Shown here piece by piece: positions 9,227 through 20,094 of a stretch of DNA of 64,000 nt. The notes under the pieces were generated by a model. It was given only the letters and a program-made list of their open reading frames with translations, ran no database searches and was not told the origin of the DNA. A program made the position numbers and the translations under genes. This stretch comes from CAVUAN01 sp963739435 (lineage in GTDB: Bacteria; Acidobacteriota; Thermoanaerobaculia; UBA5066; Gp7-AA6): NCBI GenBank assembly GCA_963739435.1, contig CAVUAN010000005.1, positions 62,001 through 126,000 on the forward strand. The letters are read 5' to 3'. Each line of letters begins with the position of its first letter. Positions within the stretch are counted from its first letter, which is position 1.

Positions 9227-10990
9227 ATGACGAGCGACGACGCGCTTCCCAGGCGGTTCGGCAACTATGTTCTGGCCAGGCGCCTCTCCGACGACGCGCT
9301 CGGGACCGTCTTCCGCGCGGTCCGCATCTCGGGGGAGCGGGCCTTCGTCCGTCTTCGAATCCTCGAAACGGAAGAGATCATCGAAGATGACGTGCTCGAC
9401 GCCATCGAGGAATACGGAGAGATCCACGGATTCCTGAAAAACCCGGCAATCGCCCGCGACGTCGTCATGGATTCCGTCGAAGGAGTCCCCTTCATCGCCT
9501 GGAACGAGGAGAGCGGCCGCACGCTCGACGCGCTCATCGCGCGGACACGCTCGATGGGAAAGCGGGTCCCGATCGAGCACGCCCTCCTGATCGCCGAAAA
9601 GGTCGCAACGGCTCTCGACCATGCCTACAACACGACGGTGGACGGAGAGAGGACGCTGCACGGGCTGGTCTGGCCGGGCTTCGTCTCGATCACGGACGAC
9701 GGAGAGACGCGGCTGACGGGCTTCGGCCTGGCCTCCGGCGTCTTGCCCTCGCTCAACCGGCCGCATCTGTCCGCCGCGATCGGCCCCTACATCGCTCCCG
9801 AAGAGCGCGGCTCCGGCAACGTCGGCCGCAACTCCGACGTCTATTCGGTCGGGGCGATCCTTTTCGAGCTGCTCACGGGCCGACTTCCGTCGCCCGCCGA
9901 CCCGCTCGGGGATCTGCGGGCGGCGACAAAGGACATCGCCACGCCCATCGCGCCCGAGCTCGCCGCGATCCTGCGGATGTGCCTGTCTCCGACGGAGACG
10001 CGTTACCAGTCGAGCGGCGAGCTGCGGCGGGAGCTCGGCAAACTCCTCTTCTCCGGCCCCTACGCTCCGTCGACCTTCAACCTCGCCTTCTATCTCTCCG
10101 GGCTCTTCGGCGTCGAGATCGAAGCCGAGAACAAGGGCCGCGCGGACGAGGCCTCTCTCGACGCGGGCTCGATCGCCGAGCTCGGCGTGCCGCCGCCTCC
10201 GAAACGCCCGCCGCCGCAACAGGCCTTCCCCGGGCGCGAAGCGGGCCCGGGTGGAAAAGCGCGGAAGGCCGAGGCGAAGCCGGCTGCGCGCGGGCCGCTG
10301 CCCCTGGTGATCTGGCTTCTCGTGGCTGCGGCCGTGGGTGGGGGCATCTGGGTCCTTGTCCGCCGCTCGACTCCGGTGCCTCCCGTTGCAATCCCAACGC
10401 CTCAGCCGTCGCCCATTCCGCCTGCCACGCCCACGCCCGAGCCGCCGCCCGACTCCACCAACACGATGACGGAGGCGCAATTCAAGGAGGAAGTGGCTCG
10501 GCGCCTGAATCAGGAGATGAAGCGCCTCGAACAGAACATCAAGGCGAAGGCCGCCCGGTCCGCCGCCGAGGCCGCCGGGACACCGCCGCCCGCCATTCCT
10601 GCGACGCCCAACTCGCCTGCGCGCTCCGAGCCGACTCCAGCGCCTTCCTCGAGCGGGTCGGCCGCGCCCGAGCCGACTGAACCGCCGGCGCGGGCCATCG
10701 CCCCCGCTCCGGGCGACGACTCCGTCGAGACGCCTCCGAAGATCCTGACTGTCGTCAAGCCGGTCTACCCGCCGTTTGCATTGCGCGCCAAGATCGGCGG
10801 GACCGTGATCCTGCGGGTCCTCGTCGGCGAGACCGGAACCCCGCTGGACGTCGAGGTGATCAGGGCCGTCAACGGCGGCCTCGCCGACGCCGCGGTCTCT
10901 GCCGTGCGCCGCTGGAAGTTCGAGCCGGCCCGCAAGGGCGGAGCTCCGGTGCGTGCGTGGACCACCATCCCGATCCCCTTCGAACCCTGA
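9227..10990 (+). CDS. Pseudokinase-TonB fusion membrane protein
   Basis: A 587-residue protein in three parts. Residues about 10-280 have the shape of a Hanks-type Ser/Thr kinase, including APEE and DVYSVG in the activation and alpha-F regions. The catalytic residues are lost, however: the VAIK lysine position reads FVRLRI, the HRD loop reads LHGLVWPG, and DFG reads TGFG. One TM helix follows at about 358-380, then a Pro-rich linker with a short coiled coil. The last about 85 residues are a TonB C-terminal domain (VVKPVYPPFALRAKIGGTV ... RRWKFEPA). It probably senses a ligand inside the cell and spans the periplasm. It is not expected to phosphorylate. Six residues or so upstream of the ATG there is no clear ribosome binding site. 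Confidence 0.82.
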   Translation: MTSDDALPRRFGNYVLARRLSDDALGTVFRAVRISGERAFVRLRILETEEIIEDDVLDAIEEYGEIHGFLKNPAIARDVVMDSVEGVPFIAWNEESGRTLDALIARTRSMGKRVPIEHALLIAEKVATALDHAYNTTVDGERTLHGLVWPGFVSITDDGETRLTGFGLASGVLPSLNRPHLSAAIGPYIAPEERGSGNVGRNSDVYSVGAILFELLTGRLPSPADPLGDLRAATKDIATPIAPELAAILRMCLSPTETRYQSSGELRRELGKLLFSGPYAPSTFNLAFYLSGLFGVEIEAENKGRADEASLDAGSIAELGVPPPPKRPPPQQAFPGREAGPGGKARKAEAKPAARGPLPLVIWLLVAAAVGGGIWVLVRRSTPVPPVAIPTPQPSPIPPATPTPEPPPDSTNTMTEAQFKEEVARRLNQEMKRLEQNIKAKAARSAAEAAGTPPPAIPATPNSPARSEPTPAPSSSGSAAPEPTEPPARAIAPAPGDDSVETPPKILTVVKPVYPPFALRAKIGGTVILRVLVGETGTPLDVEVIRAVNGGLADAAVSAVRRWKFEPARKGGAPVRAWTTIPIPFEP

Positions 10991-10999
10991 AGGTTCTTA

Positions 11000-11106
11000 C
11001 CCTCTCCCTCCGGGAGAGGGCAGGGTGAGGGGAAAACTGCAGCCACAACTGCACCCTGGTCGACTTCGAACGCCCCTCACCCCATCCCTCTCCCGTGGGG
11101 AGAGGG
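11000..11106. repeat. REP-pair (BIME-like) element, family D copy 2
   Basis: Same design as 4405-4515: CCCTCTCCC/GGGAGAGGG palindrome plus GGGTGAGGGG, a spacer of about 40 bp, then the inverted copy. It lies between two convergent genes (pseudokinase-TonB ends at 10990, the DsbA-like gene ends at 11116), where it could act as a bidirectional transcription end. No T-tract follows the stems, so intrinsic termination is not shown. Confidence 0.75.
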
Positions 11107-11115
11107 AGCAATCAC

Positions 11116-12249
11116 TCAGTGCGTGTAACTGATGGTCTTGATTGTTGGAAACAAGGTCTTGAGGAATTCCTCCATGACCTTGTCCTCCAGCCAGGTGATC
11201 TCGGTCCCATCTACGAAGTACGTCGGCGTCGCCAGCACGCCGAGCCGGTAACCCTCTTCGATGTCCTTCCGGATTCGAGCAAAGCTCTGGTCCTGCAGAT
11301 AGCACGCCAGGAAGTCGGCTCGGAGGACGCCAGCCGCCTCGGCCGACTGCAGCGCGAGCTCGTCGATCCCGGCGACCGTCATCGACTCCTGCCTCGCGTA
11401 AACGGCCAGCTTGAACGGGAACATGCTCAGGGGAGAATGCTGGAAAAGACAGTCGGCGGCCGAAGCGGCCTTCATGGCCCACACGTGCCCCAGCCAGAGA
11501 GGGAAGAACTTGTAGTGGCGCCGAGCGGCGACTGTCCCCGCGTTGACCTCCAGCAGCTTGTCCATCTGGAGTCCGCGCATCTTGCAGTATCCGCACTCCA
11601 TGTCGGCGAACTCGACGACGTTGACCTTCGCCGTCGCCGGGCCCGTCGCGCGGTTGGCCGACAGGTCGATGCGGCGCCGCCGCTCCGCGCGCGGATCCAT
11701 CGTGAAGTCCCAGAGCGAGCCCTGGAGATAGGCGCGGCCGTCCGGCGAGACGTAACCCGGCATGCGGACCGGCATGTAGCCGGTGTCCACCTGCAGCGCC
11801 ACGCCTTTCATTCCCGCGGTGTCCCTCTCGGGCTGGAGCACGGCGCGCACCGCCCTGTTGAAAGCCTTCGCGTAACGCTCCTCGATCCAGCCGAGATCTG
11901 CCGCGCTGCCCACGGGCCGCGGAGAGGGATTCACGATCGAGTCGCCCGCAAAGAACCACTTCCGATCGATCGAGACGTAGACGATCTTGTTGACGGCGAG
12001 CTTCTCGTAACGCCCGGTTCGGACGACCTTGTATCCCAGGAAGCCCGGCAGGGTCTCCTTCGCCTTTTCCACCACGATCTTCGAATCGGGGTCGAAAGGC
12101 AGATAGGCCAGAGCGTAGGCCTGGAGATCCTGCTCGACCGTCTTCCCGGCCTCCGGGCGCGCGGCTTCCGGGGGTCGTGCTTGCGCCGCAGCCAGGCTCG
12201 CCAGCAGCAGGCCCGCGGCCACTATCGAAGCGAGCATCCGTCGTTTCAT
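11116..12249 (-). CDS. Periplasmic thioredoxin-fold (DsbA-like) protein
   Basis: A 377-residue exported protein. The start at ATG 12249 puts the signal peptide directly at the N-terminus (KRRM, hydrophobic stretch, ends near AQA). Residues about 30-190 form an unassigned domain. From about 205 a thioredoxin-like domain holds the redox motif C-G-Y-C (about 217-220) and, near the C-terminus, the conserved cis-Pro loop LATPTYFVDG. It resembles DsbA/DsbG-type thiol oxidoreductases of the DSBA_4 kind. A likely role is disulfide formation or isomerisation of exported proteins. The substrate is unknown. Confidence 0.8.
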   Translation of the reverse strand: MKRRMLASIVAAGLLLASLAAAQARPPEAARPEAGKTVEQDLQAYALAYLPFDPDSKIVVEKAKETLPGFLGYKVVRTGRYEKLAVNKIVYVSIDRKWFFAGDSIVNPSPRPVGSAADLGWIEERYAKAFNRAVRAVLQPERDTAGMKGVALQVDTGYMPVRMPGYVSPDGRAYLQGSLWDFTMDPRAERRRRIDLSANRATGPATAKVNVVEFADMECGYCKMRGLQMDKLLEVNAGTVAARRHYKFFPLWLGHVWAMKAASAADCLFQHSPLSMFPFKLAVYARQESMTVAGIDELALQSAEAAGVLRADFLACYLQDQSFARIRKDIEEGYRLGVLATPTYFVDGTEITWLEDKVMEEFLKTLFPTIKTISYTH

Positions 12250-12292
12250 GTGGTTCCCTTTCTCACGATTGTCGTAACCGATCAAACGTCCG

Positions 12293-12831
12293 TCAAGGCG
12301 GATCGATTCCTTCCGGCCGCAGTACGGCGAGAAGGGCGCCGCCCTCGACGACCTGGCCCTTCACAACAGCGATTTTCACGACCTTGCCGCCGTGCGCCGA
12401 ACGGATCTCGTTCTGCATCTTCATGGCCTCGAGGACGAGCAACAGAGTTCCTGGCGCTATCGAATCGCCTGCCGAGACCGCCACCTCGAGGACCCGGCCG
12501 GGCATCAAGGCCCGAACTTGCTCCTCCGAGTTGCCTCCCGGGGCGGCGCCGGGAGCGTGCGCGAGACGGTCCCGCAGGGGCTCCGCGAGCTCGAGGGAAC
12601 GGTTGACGCCACGGAAGACGACCGCCACCGCGCCGGGCGAAGCCGGGACGACGCGGCCGCTGACCTGCCGCCCGTCCTCGAAGAGCAGGGAGAGGCGCCC
12701 GTCCGGCAGAGTGGCGCAATCCGCCCGCTCGGCTTGCCCGCCGCGCAGAAACGAGCAGGACGAGCCCCGGCGTTCGACCACGATCTCCTCGGGCCCCTTC
12801 TCGCCGCGGTAGACGAAGACGATCCGCTCCA

Positions 12832-12832
<1 letters not shown>
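12293..12832 (-). CDS. Biotinyl (BCCP) subunit of acyl-CoA carboxylase
   Basis: A 179-residue protein whose C-terminal about 70 residues are a biotin/lipoyl attachment domain with the biotinylation motif EAMKMQNE (Lys at about 136). The N-terminal half is the poorly conserved region seen in 3-methylcrotonyl/propionyl-CoA carboxylase alpha chains. ATG 12832 shares one base with the biotin carboxylase stop (TGATG). In most propionyl- or methylcrotonyl-CoA carboxylases this domain is fused to the biotin carboxylase. Here it is a separate gene. Confidence 0.88.
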
Positions 12833-14336
<1,504 letters not shown>

Positions 14337-14340
<4 letters not shown>

Positions 14341-15881
14341 AAAGGAATGTTGCCGTGCTTCTTGGCCGGAAGAGAAGCGCGCTTGCCTTCGAGCAGCGCG
14401 AAGGCGGCGACGAGTTTCGAGCGGGTTTCCGCCGGCTCGATGATCTCGTCCACGTAACCCCGGCGCGCCGCGACGTACGGGTTGGCGAAGTTCTCGACGT
14501 ACTCCGAGACCTTCGCGGCACGCGCCTCGGGCGAGCCATCGAGTGCCGTTTCCCGCCGGTAGAGGATGTTGACGGCGCCCTCCGGCCCCATGACCGCGAT
14601 CTCGGCCGTCGGATAGGCGAAGTTGAAGTCCGTTCCCAGGTCCTTGGACAGCATGACGCAGTACGCGCCTCCGTACGCCTTGCGGGTCACGACGGAGACT
14701 TTCGGCACGGTCGCCTCCGCAAACGCGTACAAGAGCTTGGCTCCGTGGCGGATGATCCCGCCGTACTCCTGCTGGGTACCGGGGAGGAAGCCGGGCACGT
14801 CCTCGAAGACGAGCAGCGGGATGTTGAAGGCGTCGCAGAACCGGACGAACCGCGCGCCTTTGACGGATGCGTCGATGTCGAGCACGCCGGCCAGATGCAT
14901 CGGCTGGTTAGCGACGACGCCGACGGACCGGCCGGCCAGGCGCACGAAGCCGACGAGGAGATTCCTGGCGAATCCCTCGTGAACTTCGAAAAACTCGCCG
15001 CCGTCGGAAATGCGGCGCACGAGCTGACCCATGTCGTAGGGTTTGTTCGTCTCCTCGGGGATGAAGCGATTCAGGTCCTCCGCTCCGCCCGCCGGCTCGC
15101 GCGGCTCGTGGCGCGGGGGATCGTCGAGGTTGTTGGACGGCAGGTACGCCAGCAGCTCGCGGATCGCGGCGAGCACGGCGGTGTCGTCCCGCCGCACGAA
15201 ATGGGCGACTCCGGAGACGGCCGAGTGCGTGCGCGCCCCGCCGAGGTCTTCCTTCGTGACCTCCTCGTGGGTGACGGTTCGGATGACGTCCGGGCCTGTC
15301 ACGAAGAGATACGAGGTCTTCTCGGTCATGAAGACGAAGTCCGTGATGGCCGGCGAATACACGGCGCCGCCCGCGCAGGGCCCGAGGATGGCCGAGATCT
15401 GGGGCACGACGCCCGAGGCGAGCGTGTTGCGCCGGAACACCTTGGAATAGCCGGCGAGCGAGACGACGCCCTCCTGGATGCGCGCCCCGCCCGAGTCGTT
15501 CAGCCCGATGATCGGCGCTCCGTTCTGCACCGCGAGGTCCATGACCTTGCAGATCTTTTCGGCGTTGGCCTCCGAGAGAGACCCGCCGAAGACCGTGAAG
15601 TCCTGCGCGAACACGTAGACGGGCCGGCCCGCCACCGTGCCCGCGCCGCAGACGACGCCGTCGCCGGGGACCTGCGTCTTCTCCATGCCGAAATCCCGGC
15701 TGCGATGCAGGACGAGACGGTCGAGCTCGAAGAGGGAACCGGGATCGAGGAGCAGCTCGACCCTCTCGCGCGCGGTCAGCTTGCCTTCGGCGTGCTGGCG
15801 CTCGGTGCGCTCGCGGCCGCCTCCTTCGAGGCTGCGCTCCCGAAGCGCCTCGAGGTGCGCGATCCGCTTCTCGAGAGTCAG
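14337..15881 (-). CDS. Acyl-CoA carboxylase carboxyltransferase subunit (PccB/AccD-type)
   Basis: A crotonase-fold carboxyltransferase of about 514 residues with HAEGKLTARERVELLLD near the N-terminus, VYVFAQDFTVFGGSL, the oxyanion-hole GGARIQEG and the second GKKAYGGAYCVM-like region. It moves the carboxyl group from biotin to an acyl-CoA, probably propionyl-CoA or a similar substrate. The conserved frame opens exactly where the DUF507-like gene stops. The only start-like codon there is CTG at 15881 (CTGA overlap), since the first ATG (15686) would cut off about 65 conserved residues. Start codon use is therefore unusual. Confidence 0.88.
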
Positions 15882-16165
15882 AGAACGATCCCCCGCTGCT
15901 CGGCGAGCTTCCGGCGGATCCGGCGGAACAGCTCCTGGCCGTCCACCCTTCCTGACGCGATCTCGTTGCGAGCCGCTTCGAGCATCCGTCGCGCTTCCTC
16001 GTCGAGGGTGCGCTCCTTCTCGGTCTCCTCGGCGAGCGCCGAAAGAACCGCGTCGCGAAGGGCTCCCGGCGTCTTCTCGTCGAAGAGCTTGCGGCCGGCG
16101 ATCCCGCGGGCCGTTCGAACGGCCAGAAACTCCTTCTTGGTGTCGGCCAGGCCCATTGGACGCAT
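15878..16165 (-). CDS. Small DUF507-like protein
   Basis: A 95-residue charged protein without signal or membrane segments. The C-terminal half (LDEEARRMLEAARNEI, then RRIRRKLAEQRGI) matches what I recall of the DUF507 family, small helical proteins of unknown function in Acidobacteriota, Aquificota and delta-proteobacteria. There are two start choices, ATG 16165 and ATG 16156. It is the first gene of the acyl-CoA carboxylase run and overlaps the carboxyltransferase frame by 4 nt, so it could be translationally coupled to it. The function is unknown. Confidence 0.6.
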   Translation of the reverse strand: MRPMGLADTKKEFLAVRTARGIAGRKLFDEKTPGALRDAVLSALAEETEKERTLDEEARRMLEAARNEIASGRVDGQELFRRIRRKLAEQRGIVL

Positions 16166-16169
16166 GTTA

Positions 16170-16197
16170 TTACGGATGACGTGGTATCACGCATAAT
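16170..16197 (+). promoter_or_regulatory. Candidate sigma-70-type promoter for the tldD-like gene
   Basis: TTACGG (16170-16175) and CATAAT (16192-16197) are spaced by 16 bp in the 40-bp divergent gap. A start site about 7 bp after the -10 would fall on or just before the ATG at 16206, implying a leaderless transcript. This rests on sequence pattern only. Confidence 0.3.
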
Positions 16198-16205
16198 CGG
16201 CTCGG

Positions 16206-17534
16206 ATGATCCTCGATACGGAAGCCGTCGCGCGCTGGCTCGAGCCCCTCCTCCGCACGCCCGACGACATCGTGGACGTGTACGTCGAGGAACGCCGCGA
16301 CACGGTGCTGGAATGGCGCGACGGAGAGGTGACGGGAGTGCAGGTCGTCGCGGACGCCGGCCTGTCGGCGCGGTGGCGGCGCGCCGGCGCCGAGAGGCTG
16401 GTCTTCTGTGCGCGCGGCGACGACTCCGGCGCAAGGGAAACCGTGCGCGCCCTGCGGGAAGCCGCGGGCTCGGAGCCCCTGCCCATCCGGCCGACCCGGG
16501 GCACGGCGGCGGAGGAGGCTCAGGACGGAGCACCCGCGGGCGCGCCCCGAGGACGCCGGCGGCTCGCCGCGCTCCTTGCGCGACACATGCCGCGCCATCG
16601 GCTGCGCTGGACCCTCCGCGAGACCGAGCGCCAGATCATCCCGGCGGGCCGGGAAGCCGTCCGGTCGCTCTCCCGGCTTCTTTCGATCGAGGGAACGTTC
16701 ACGGCCGCTTCGCGCCGCGGCGACGAGGCGCGGGCCTTCGCTTTTCACGCTCCGGAAGCTGCGGCCGGGAGCGATGCGCTCCGCGAAGCTCTCGAGACGG
16801 CCGCCGCGCCGCGCGAGAAAGCGATGCCTTGCCCGGGAGGGGAGACGGATGTCGTGCTCGCCGGAGGCTGCGCCGCGATGTTCTTCCACGAGATCCTGTC
16901 GCACCCCGGCGAGGCGGGTGCCGCATCGCCGCTGTCCGCGCTCGTCGATGCACGCGTCGCCTCGCCGGATCTCGAAGTGCGCGACGAGCCAGGCCGCCTC
17001 GATTTGTTCGGAGGCTACGAGTTCGACGACGAAGGCACTCGCCCGCGTTCCGTCAAGCTGCTCGACGCCGGAAGGCTCGCCGGCCGGCTGACCGACAGGG
17101 CCCATGGCGGCCGCGCGTCCTCAACGGGCCACGGGCGCCGGGGAGGACCCTCGGATGCACCCCTGCCGCGCGGGTCGAATACCGTGGTCTCGCCGGGTCA
17201 TGCGACCGACGAGGAGATGGCGCGCCGGCTGGGTTCCGGCCTCTGGATCGAAGAGCTTTCCGGCGGCTCGGTCGAGTTGTCGAGCGGCCTCTTTCGCCTT
17301 TCCTTCCCGCGCGCGCGGCGCGTGCGGCGCGGGCGGCTGGCCGATGAGATCGGGCCGGGGATCCTTTCGGGCGAGATCCTCACGGCCGTCAAGAGCATCG
17401 AATCCGGCCTCGGCCGCGACGTGCACCCCTACCGCCTGCTCGGCTGGTGCGCCCGGCGCGGGCAGATCGTTCCCGTTGGAGGAGCGGCCCCGGCAGTGCT
17501 CGTCCGCCTTCTTTCCGCGCGCGCCAACACATGA
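16206..17534 (+). CDS. TldD/PmbA-family metalloprotease (TldD-like)
   Basis: A 442-residue protein with the N-terminal TldD domain (about 1-190) and the C-terminal protease domain, which carries the zinc motif HEILSHP (HExxxH, about residue 228). PRGSNTVV and the GGSVELSSGLFRL segment agree with the family. TldD with TldE forms a processive protease that degrades unfolded peptides, matures microcin-like peptides and acts on CcdA in E. coli. The next gene is a TldE-like partner that overlaps by 4 nt (ATGA). No precursor-peptide gene was seen nearby. Confidence 0.85.
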   Translation: MILDTEAVARWLEPLLRTPDDIVDVYVEERRDTVLEWRDGEVTGVQVVADAGLSARWRRAGAERLVFCARGDDSGARETVRALREAAGSEPLPIRPTRGTAAEEAQDGAPAGAPRGRRRLAALLARHMPRHRLRWTLRETERQIIPAGREAVRSLSRLLSIEGTFTAASRRGDEARAFAFHAPEAAAGSDALREALETAAAPREKAMPCPGGETDVVLAGGCAAMFFHEILSHPGEAGAASPLSALVDARVASPDLEVRDEPGRLDLFGGYEFDDEGTRPRSVKLLDAGRLAGRLTDRAHGGRASSTGHGRRGGPSDAPLPRGSNTVVSPGHATDEEMARRLGSGLWIEELSGGSVELSSGLFRLSFPRARRVRRGRLADEIGPGILSGEILTAVKSIESGLGRDVHPYRLLGWCARRGQIVPVGGAAPAVLVRLLSARANT

Positions 17535-18788
17535 CGCGCGAGCGCCTCGCCGAGCTGCTCGAGGGCCGCGCCCCCGGCGCCTGGGAACTCTACGAGAAGA
17601 CCGCCCTGTCGCAGGAGACGTCGGCCGCCGGAACCGAACGCACCGGGATTGAACGTCGCGAGGAGGGCTGGGCAGCCCGGTGGTGGGAAGAAGGCGTCCC
17701 GCGTTTCGCGGCTGCCTCCTCGGCGGACCGCCTGGCCCGCGCGGTCGCGGACGCGGCATTCCTTGCAGCCGCCGCGGCTCCGCCGCCGGACTGGCCGGCC
17801 ACGAAGTGCCCCGCTCCCCCGCCCGGGCCCGCGCCCGAGCCGCCGCCTCGGGAAGCCTTCGAAGAGCTCGCCCGCCTCGTGGCGGCCGAGGCGCGGGGCA
17901 ACGCCGTCCTGACGGAGCTGATGCTGCGCCGCGGACGCGTTCACGGAACGGATCGTCAACGCGAAGGGCGGCGACGTCTCCTTGAGCGCCGAGCGGCTGG
18001 ACGGCGTGGCGCTGGCCGTGGGCCGGCGCGGCGCCCAAGCCTGCGAGGCCCGCATCGTGTTTCGCGCCGACGGACCTCTCGACATGCCGGGTCTCGCGCG
18101 GCGATTGGCGGATCGCGCCACCCTGCCGCTCTCGGACAGCGGCACGCCGGTGACGCGTGGGGAGTGGCTGCTCGATCCCTCCGTCGCCTCGGCGCTGCTG
18201 GCGAGCCTGGCTCCCCTCTTCGTCGCCGAGGGGCCGCCGCCCTGGGTGTCGCGCAGCCATCTCGCTTCCGAGTGCGTCACCATCGTGGACGATGCGACCG
18301 CGGACGCCCCCTTCGACGGCGAGGCGGTCGCGACTCGCCGTGCGGTGCTCGTCCAGGAGGGACGCTGGCGCTCGCGCCTGCACGATCTGACGAGCGCAAA
18401 GCGGCAGGGCGTCAAGCCCACGGGCCACGGAGTGCGATCTTCTTACCGGACGCCCCCCGCGGCAGGCCCGCGGCGCCTCTTCTTCGAGACGTCCACCGGG
18501 ATCAAGCCGCTCGAGCTGCTCACGACCGTCAAGCGCGGTCTCTTTGCGGCGGCCCCGACCGGGCCCCCGCAGATCGACCTCGCGGCCGACCACTTCGCCC
18601 TGGAGTTCACGGGTGTCTCGATCGTGGCGGGGCGCGCGCAGGGCCCGGTCGCGGGCGCGCGCGCGAAAGGGAGGATCTCGGAGCTCTTGCGCCGCATCTC
18701 GGCCGTTGCGACGGACCGCCAGTTCTTCCCGATGCCCTATCCCGCCGGAGCCCCGACGCTCCTCGTGGACCGCTGCGTCTTCGAGTGA
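17531..18788 (+). CDS. TldE/PmbA-like partner, frameshifted
   Basis: The N-terminal about 135 residues read in one frame from ATG 17531. From about 17932 the homologous sequence continues in another frame (DAFTERIVNAKGGDVSLSA onward) to the stop at 18788. One extra base in GCGCCGCGG explains the break. Without it the gene has 418 codons plus stop, a normal TldE length. The HExxxH motif is absent, as expected for the non-catalytic TldE subunit. The C-terminal sequence is well conserved, which points to a sequence error or a very recent mutation. Confidence 0.75.
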
Positions 18789-18838
18789 GGGCGCCGGCGC
18801 TTCCAGAAAAACTCTGCCAAACGAGGTCGCCCCGGCGA

Positions 18839-18986
18839 CGGGCCGCCTCCCTCGGAGGCACGCTCGGGTCTGGAGGCGACGAGATAACTGTGGACCCTCG
18901 CTTGTCGCTCGGTCGCAGTCTTGGAAATGGCGCAAGAGAATTCGTGTCTTGCTCCCTCGCTAGAATCCTCCTCGGGAGGCGGCCCG
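18839..18986. repeat. Structured repeat family A, copy 1
   Basis: A 148-bp element bounded by perfect 13-nt inverted repeats (CGGGCCGCCTCCC at the left, its complement at 18974-18986). The first about 83 bp are identical to the copy at 60222-60370, the middle about 30 bp diverge, and the right part is again near-identical. An inner stem GCGACGAG/CTTGTCGC is possible. It lies in the convergent gap after the tldE-like gene. It has no coding capacity and is MITE-like or a structured RNA; the class is unknown. Confidence 0.75.
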
Positions 18987-18989
18987 CCG

Positions 18990-19188
18990 CCGGGGCTCGC
19001 ATTGAGGCAGTAGTCACTGTAAGAGCCCCGGAACGGCGGGGTTGCCCTGCGGGACCGTCGAAACCGGGTGGGTGTGCCAGGCCGGATGAGACCCGGGCCC
19101 TAACGGTTCTTGCACCGGTTTCGTTCGAGCGGCCGCCAGGAACGATTCAACTGCAGTCCGGGTGAGCGGCCGCGTGTCCCGCAGGGCA
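18990..19188. other. Two further inverted-repeat modules in the 428-bp gene-free gap
   Basis: The gap 18789-19216 has no gene. After element A comes a hairpin with 9-bp arms CCGGGGCTC/GAGCCCCGG (18990-19031). Next is a 146-bp module with perfect 13-nt ends TGCCCTGCGGGAC (19043-19055) and its complement (19176-19188), containing GAGCGGCCGC twice. I tested the module against tRNA-Sec, tmRNA and SRP RNA features and found no match. Base-paired RNA or mobile-element remnants are both possible. Confidence 0.55.
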
Positions 19189-19216
19189 GCACCGACGGTC
19201 CGGGGCGGCTATCTAG

Positions 19217-20094
19217 TTAGTTGGGGCGGGGTGTCGCCACCGGGGGCGGCACGGGGCGGCCGAAGGGCATGGGAGCCATCATGGGAGTCGCAGCGGGAGG
19301 CGGCGCCGGACGGCCCGACGTGGGTACGGGCGCCGGTGCCACGACGACTGTCGGGGCGGAAGAAGGCGCGGGAACCGTCGTCTCGAACGAGGCCGGCGCC
19401 GCCGCGGGCGGCGTCCCTGCGGCCTCCTCCGCGCTCAGGGGCCGATCGACCGGGGTCCGCGCAAACCGGCCTTCATCGGCCCAGCGGACCTCGGTCGACA
19501 TCTCCGCCACCGCCAGGTCCCGGTCGTAGTTGGTCAGGGAAACCTGGCTCGAGCAGGCGCGAGTCGACCACGAGGGGGTTTCGGCGCGGATCGCGCATGG
19601 CCTGGTCGATGCGCAGCGCCTTCGCGTATTGCTCGACGGCCTGGTCTGTCGAGCCGTTCCTCTCGTAGAGACGGCCGAGGCGAAAGCGCGACGGCGGGAA
19701 GCCGGACTTGAGCTTGATGGATTCCTGGTAGGCGCTGATCGCCGCGCCGATATTGCCCTCGGTTTCCTCGAGAATCCCGAGGTTGTAAGGCGCGATGAAC
19801 ATCTTCTTGTCGAGCTTCATCGCCATGTGGTACTGCTTCCGGGCGTCCGCCGGGAAACCGCCGGGCCGCCAGCAGGTTGCCGAAGTCGTTGCGCAGCGAA
19901 GCGTTGTTCGGGTCGGCCTCGATCTTCTTCTCCTGCTCGCGGATCTTGTCGTCCAAAGCGTCGCCTGTGACGAGGTAGGACCTGTAGAAAGGCGGCTTCT
20001 TGTTCTTGTTCTTGTCGCTGTCGGTGTCGCCGGCGCGTACCGCGTAGGCCAGAGCCAGAAGAACCGCGCCGATTGCGATGTGCCTGTTCATCAT
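19217..20094 (-). CDS. Exported TPR-repeat protein with Pro/Ala-rich tail, two frameshifts
   Basis: It starts at ATG 20094 with GGGAGA upstream and overlaps the preceding stop. It has a signal peptide (IAIGAVLLALAYAVRAGD), a charged spacer, then TPR units (about 55-165: NNASLRNDFGNLLAARRFP..., APYNLGILEETEGNIGAAI..., FRLGRLYERNG...). It ends in a Pro/Ala/Thr-rich tail. Continuity needs removal of one base at about 19856 (TTT/CCC run) and one at about 19545 (GAGCCAG). The corrected length is 291 residues. It is probably a periplasmic scaffold protein with no specific role assignable. Confidence 0.7.

Noticed and set aside
16206..18788. Peptide-antibiotic (microcin/bottromycin-like) cluster suggested by the tldD/tldE pair
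   Set aside because: No precursor-peptide frame, transporter or other modifying enzyme is nearby; the tldDE pair alone is a common housekeeping protease.
18839..18986. Promoter TTGCTC/TAGAAT inside element A
   Set aside because: The two boxes are only six bases apart, too close for a sigma-70 promoter.
19043..19188. Possible tRNA-Sec or tmRNA near selA
   Set aside because: No acceptor/T-arm geometry, no TCA anticodon loop in a plausible place, no tmRNA tag sequence.
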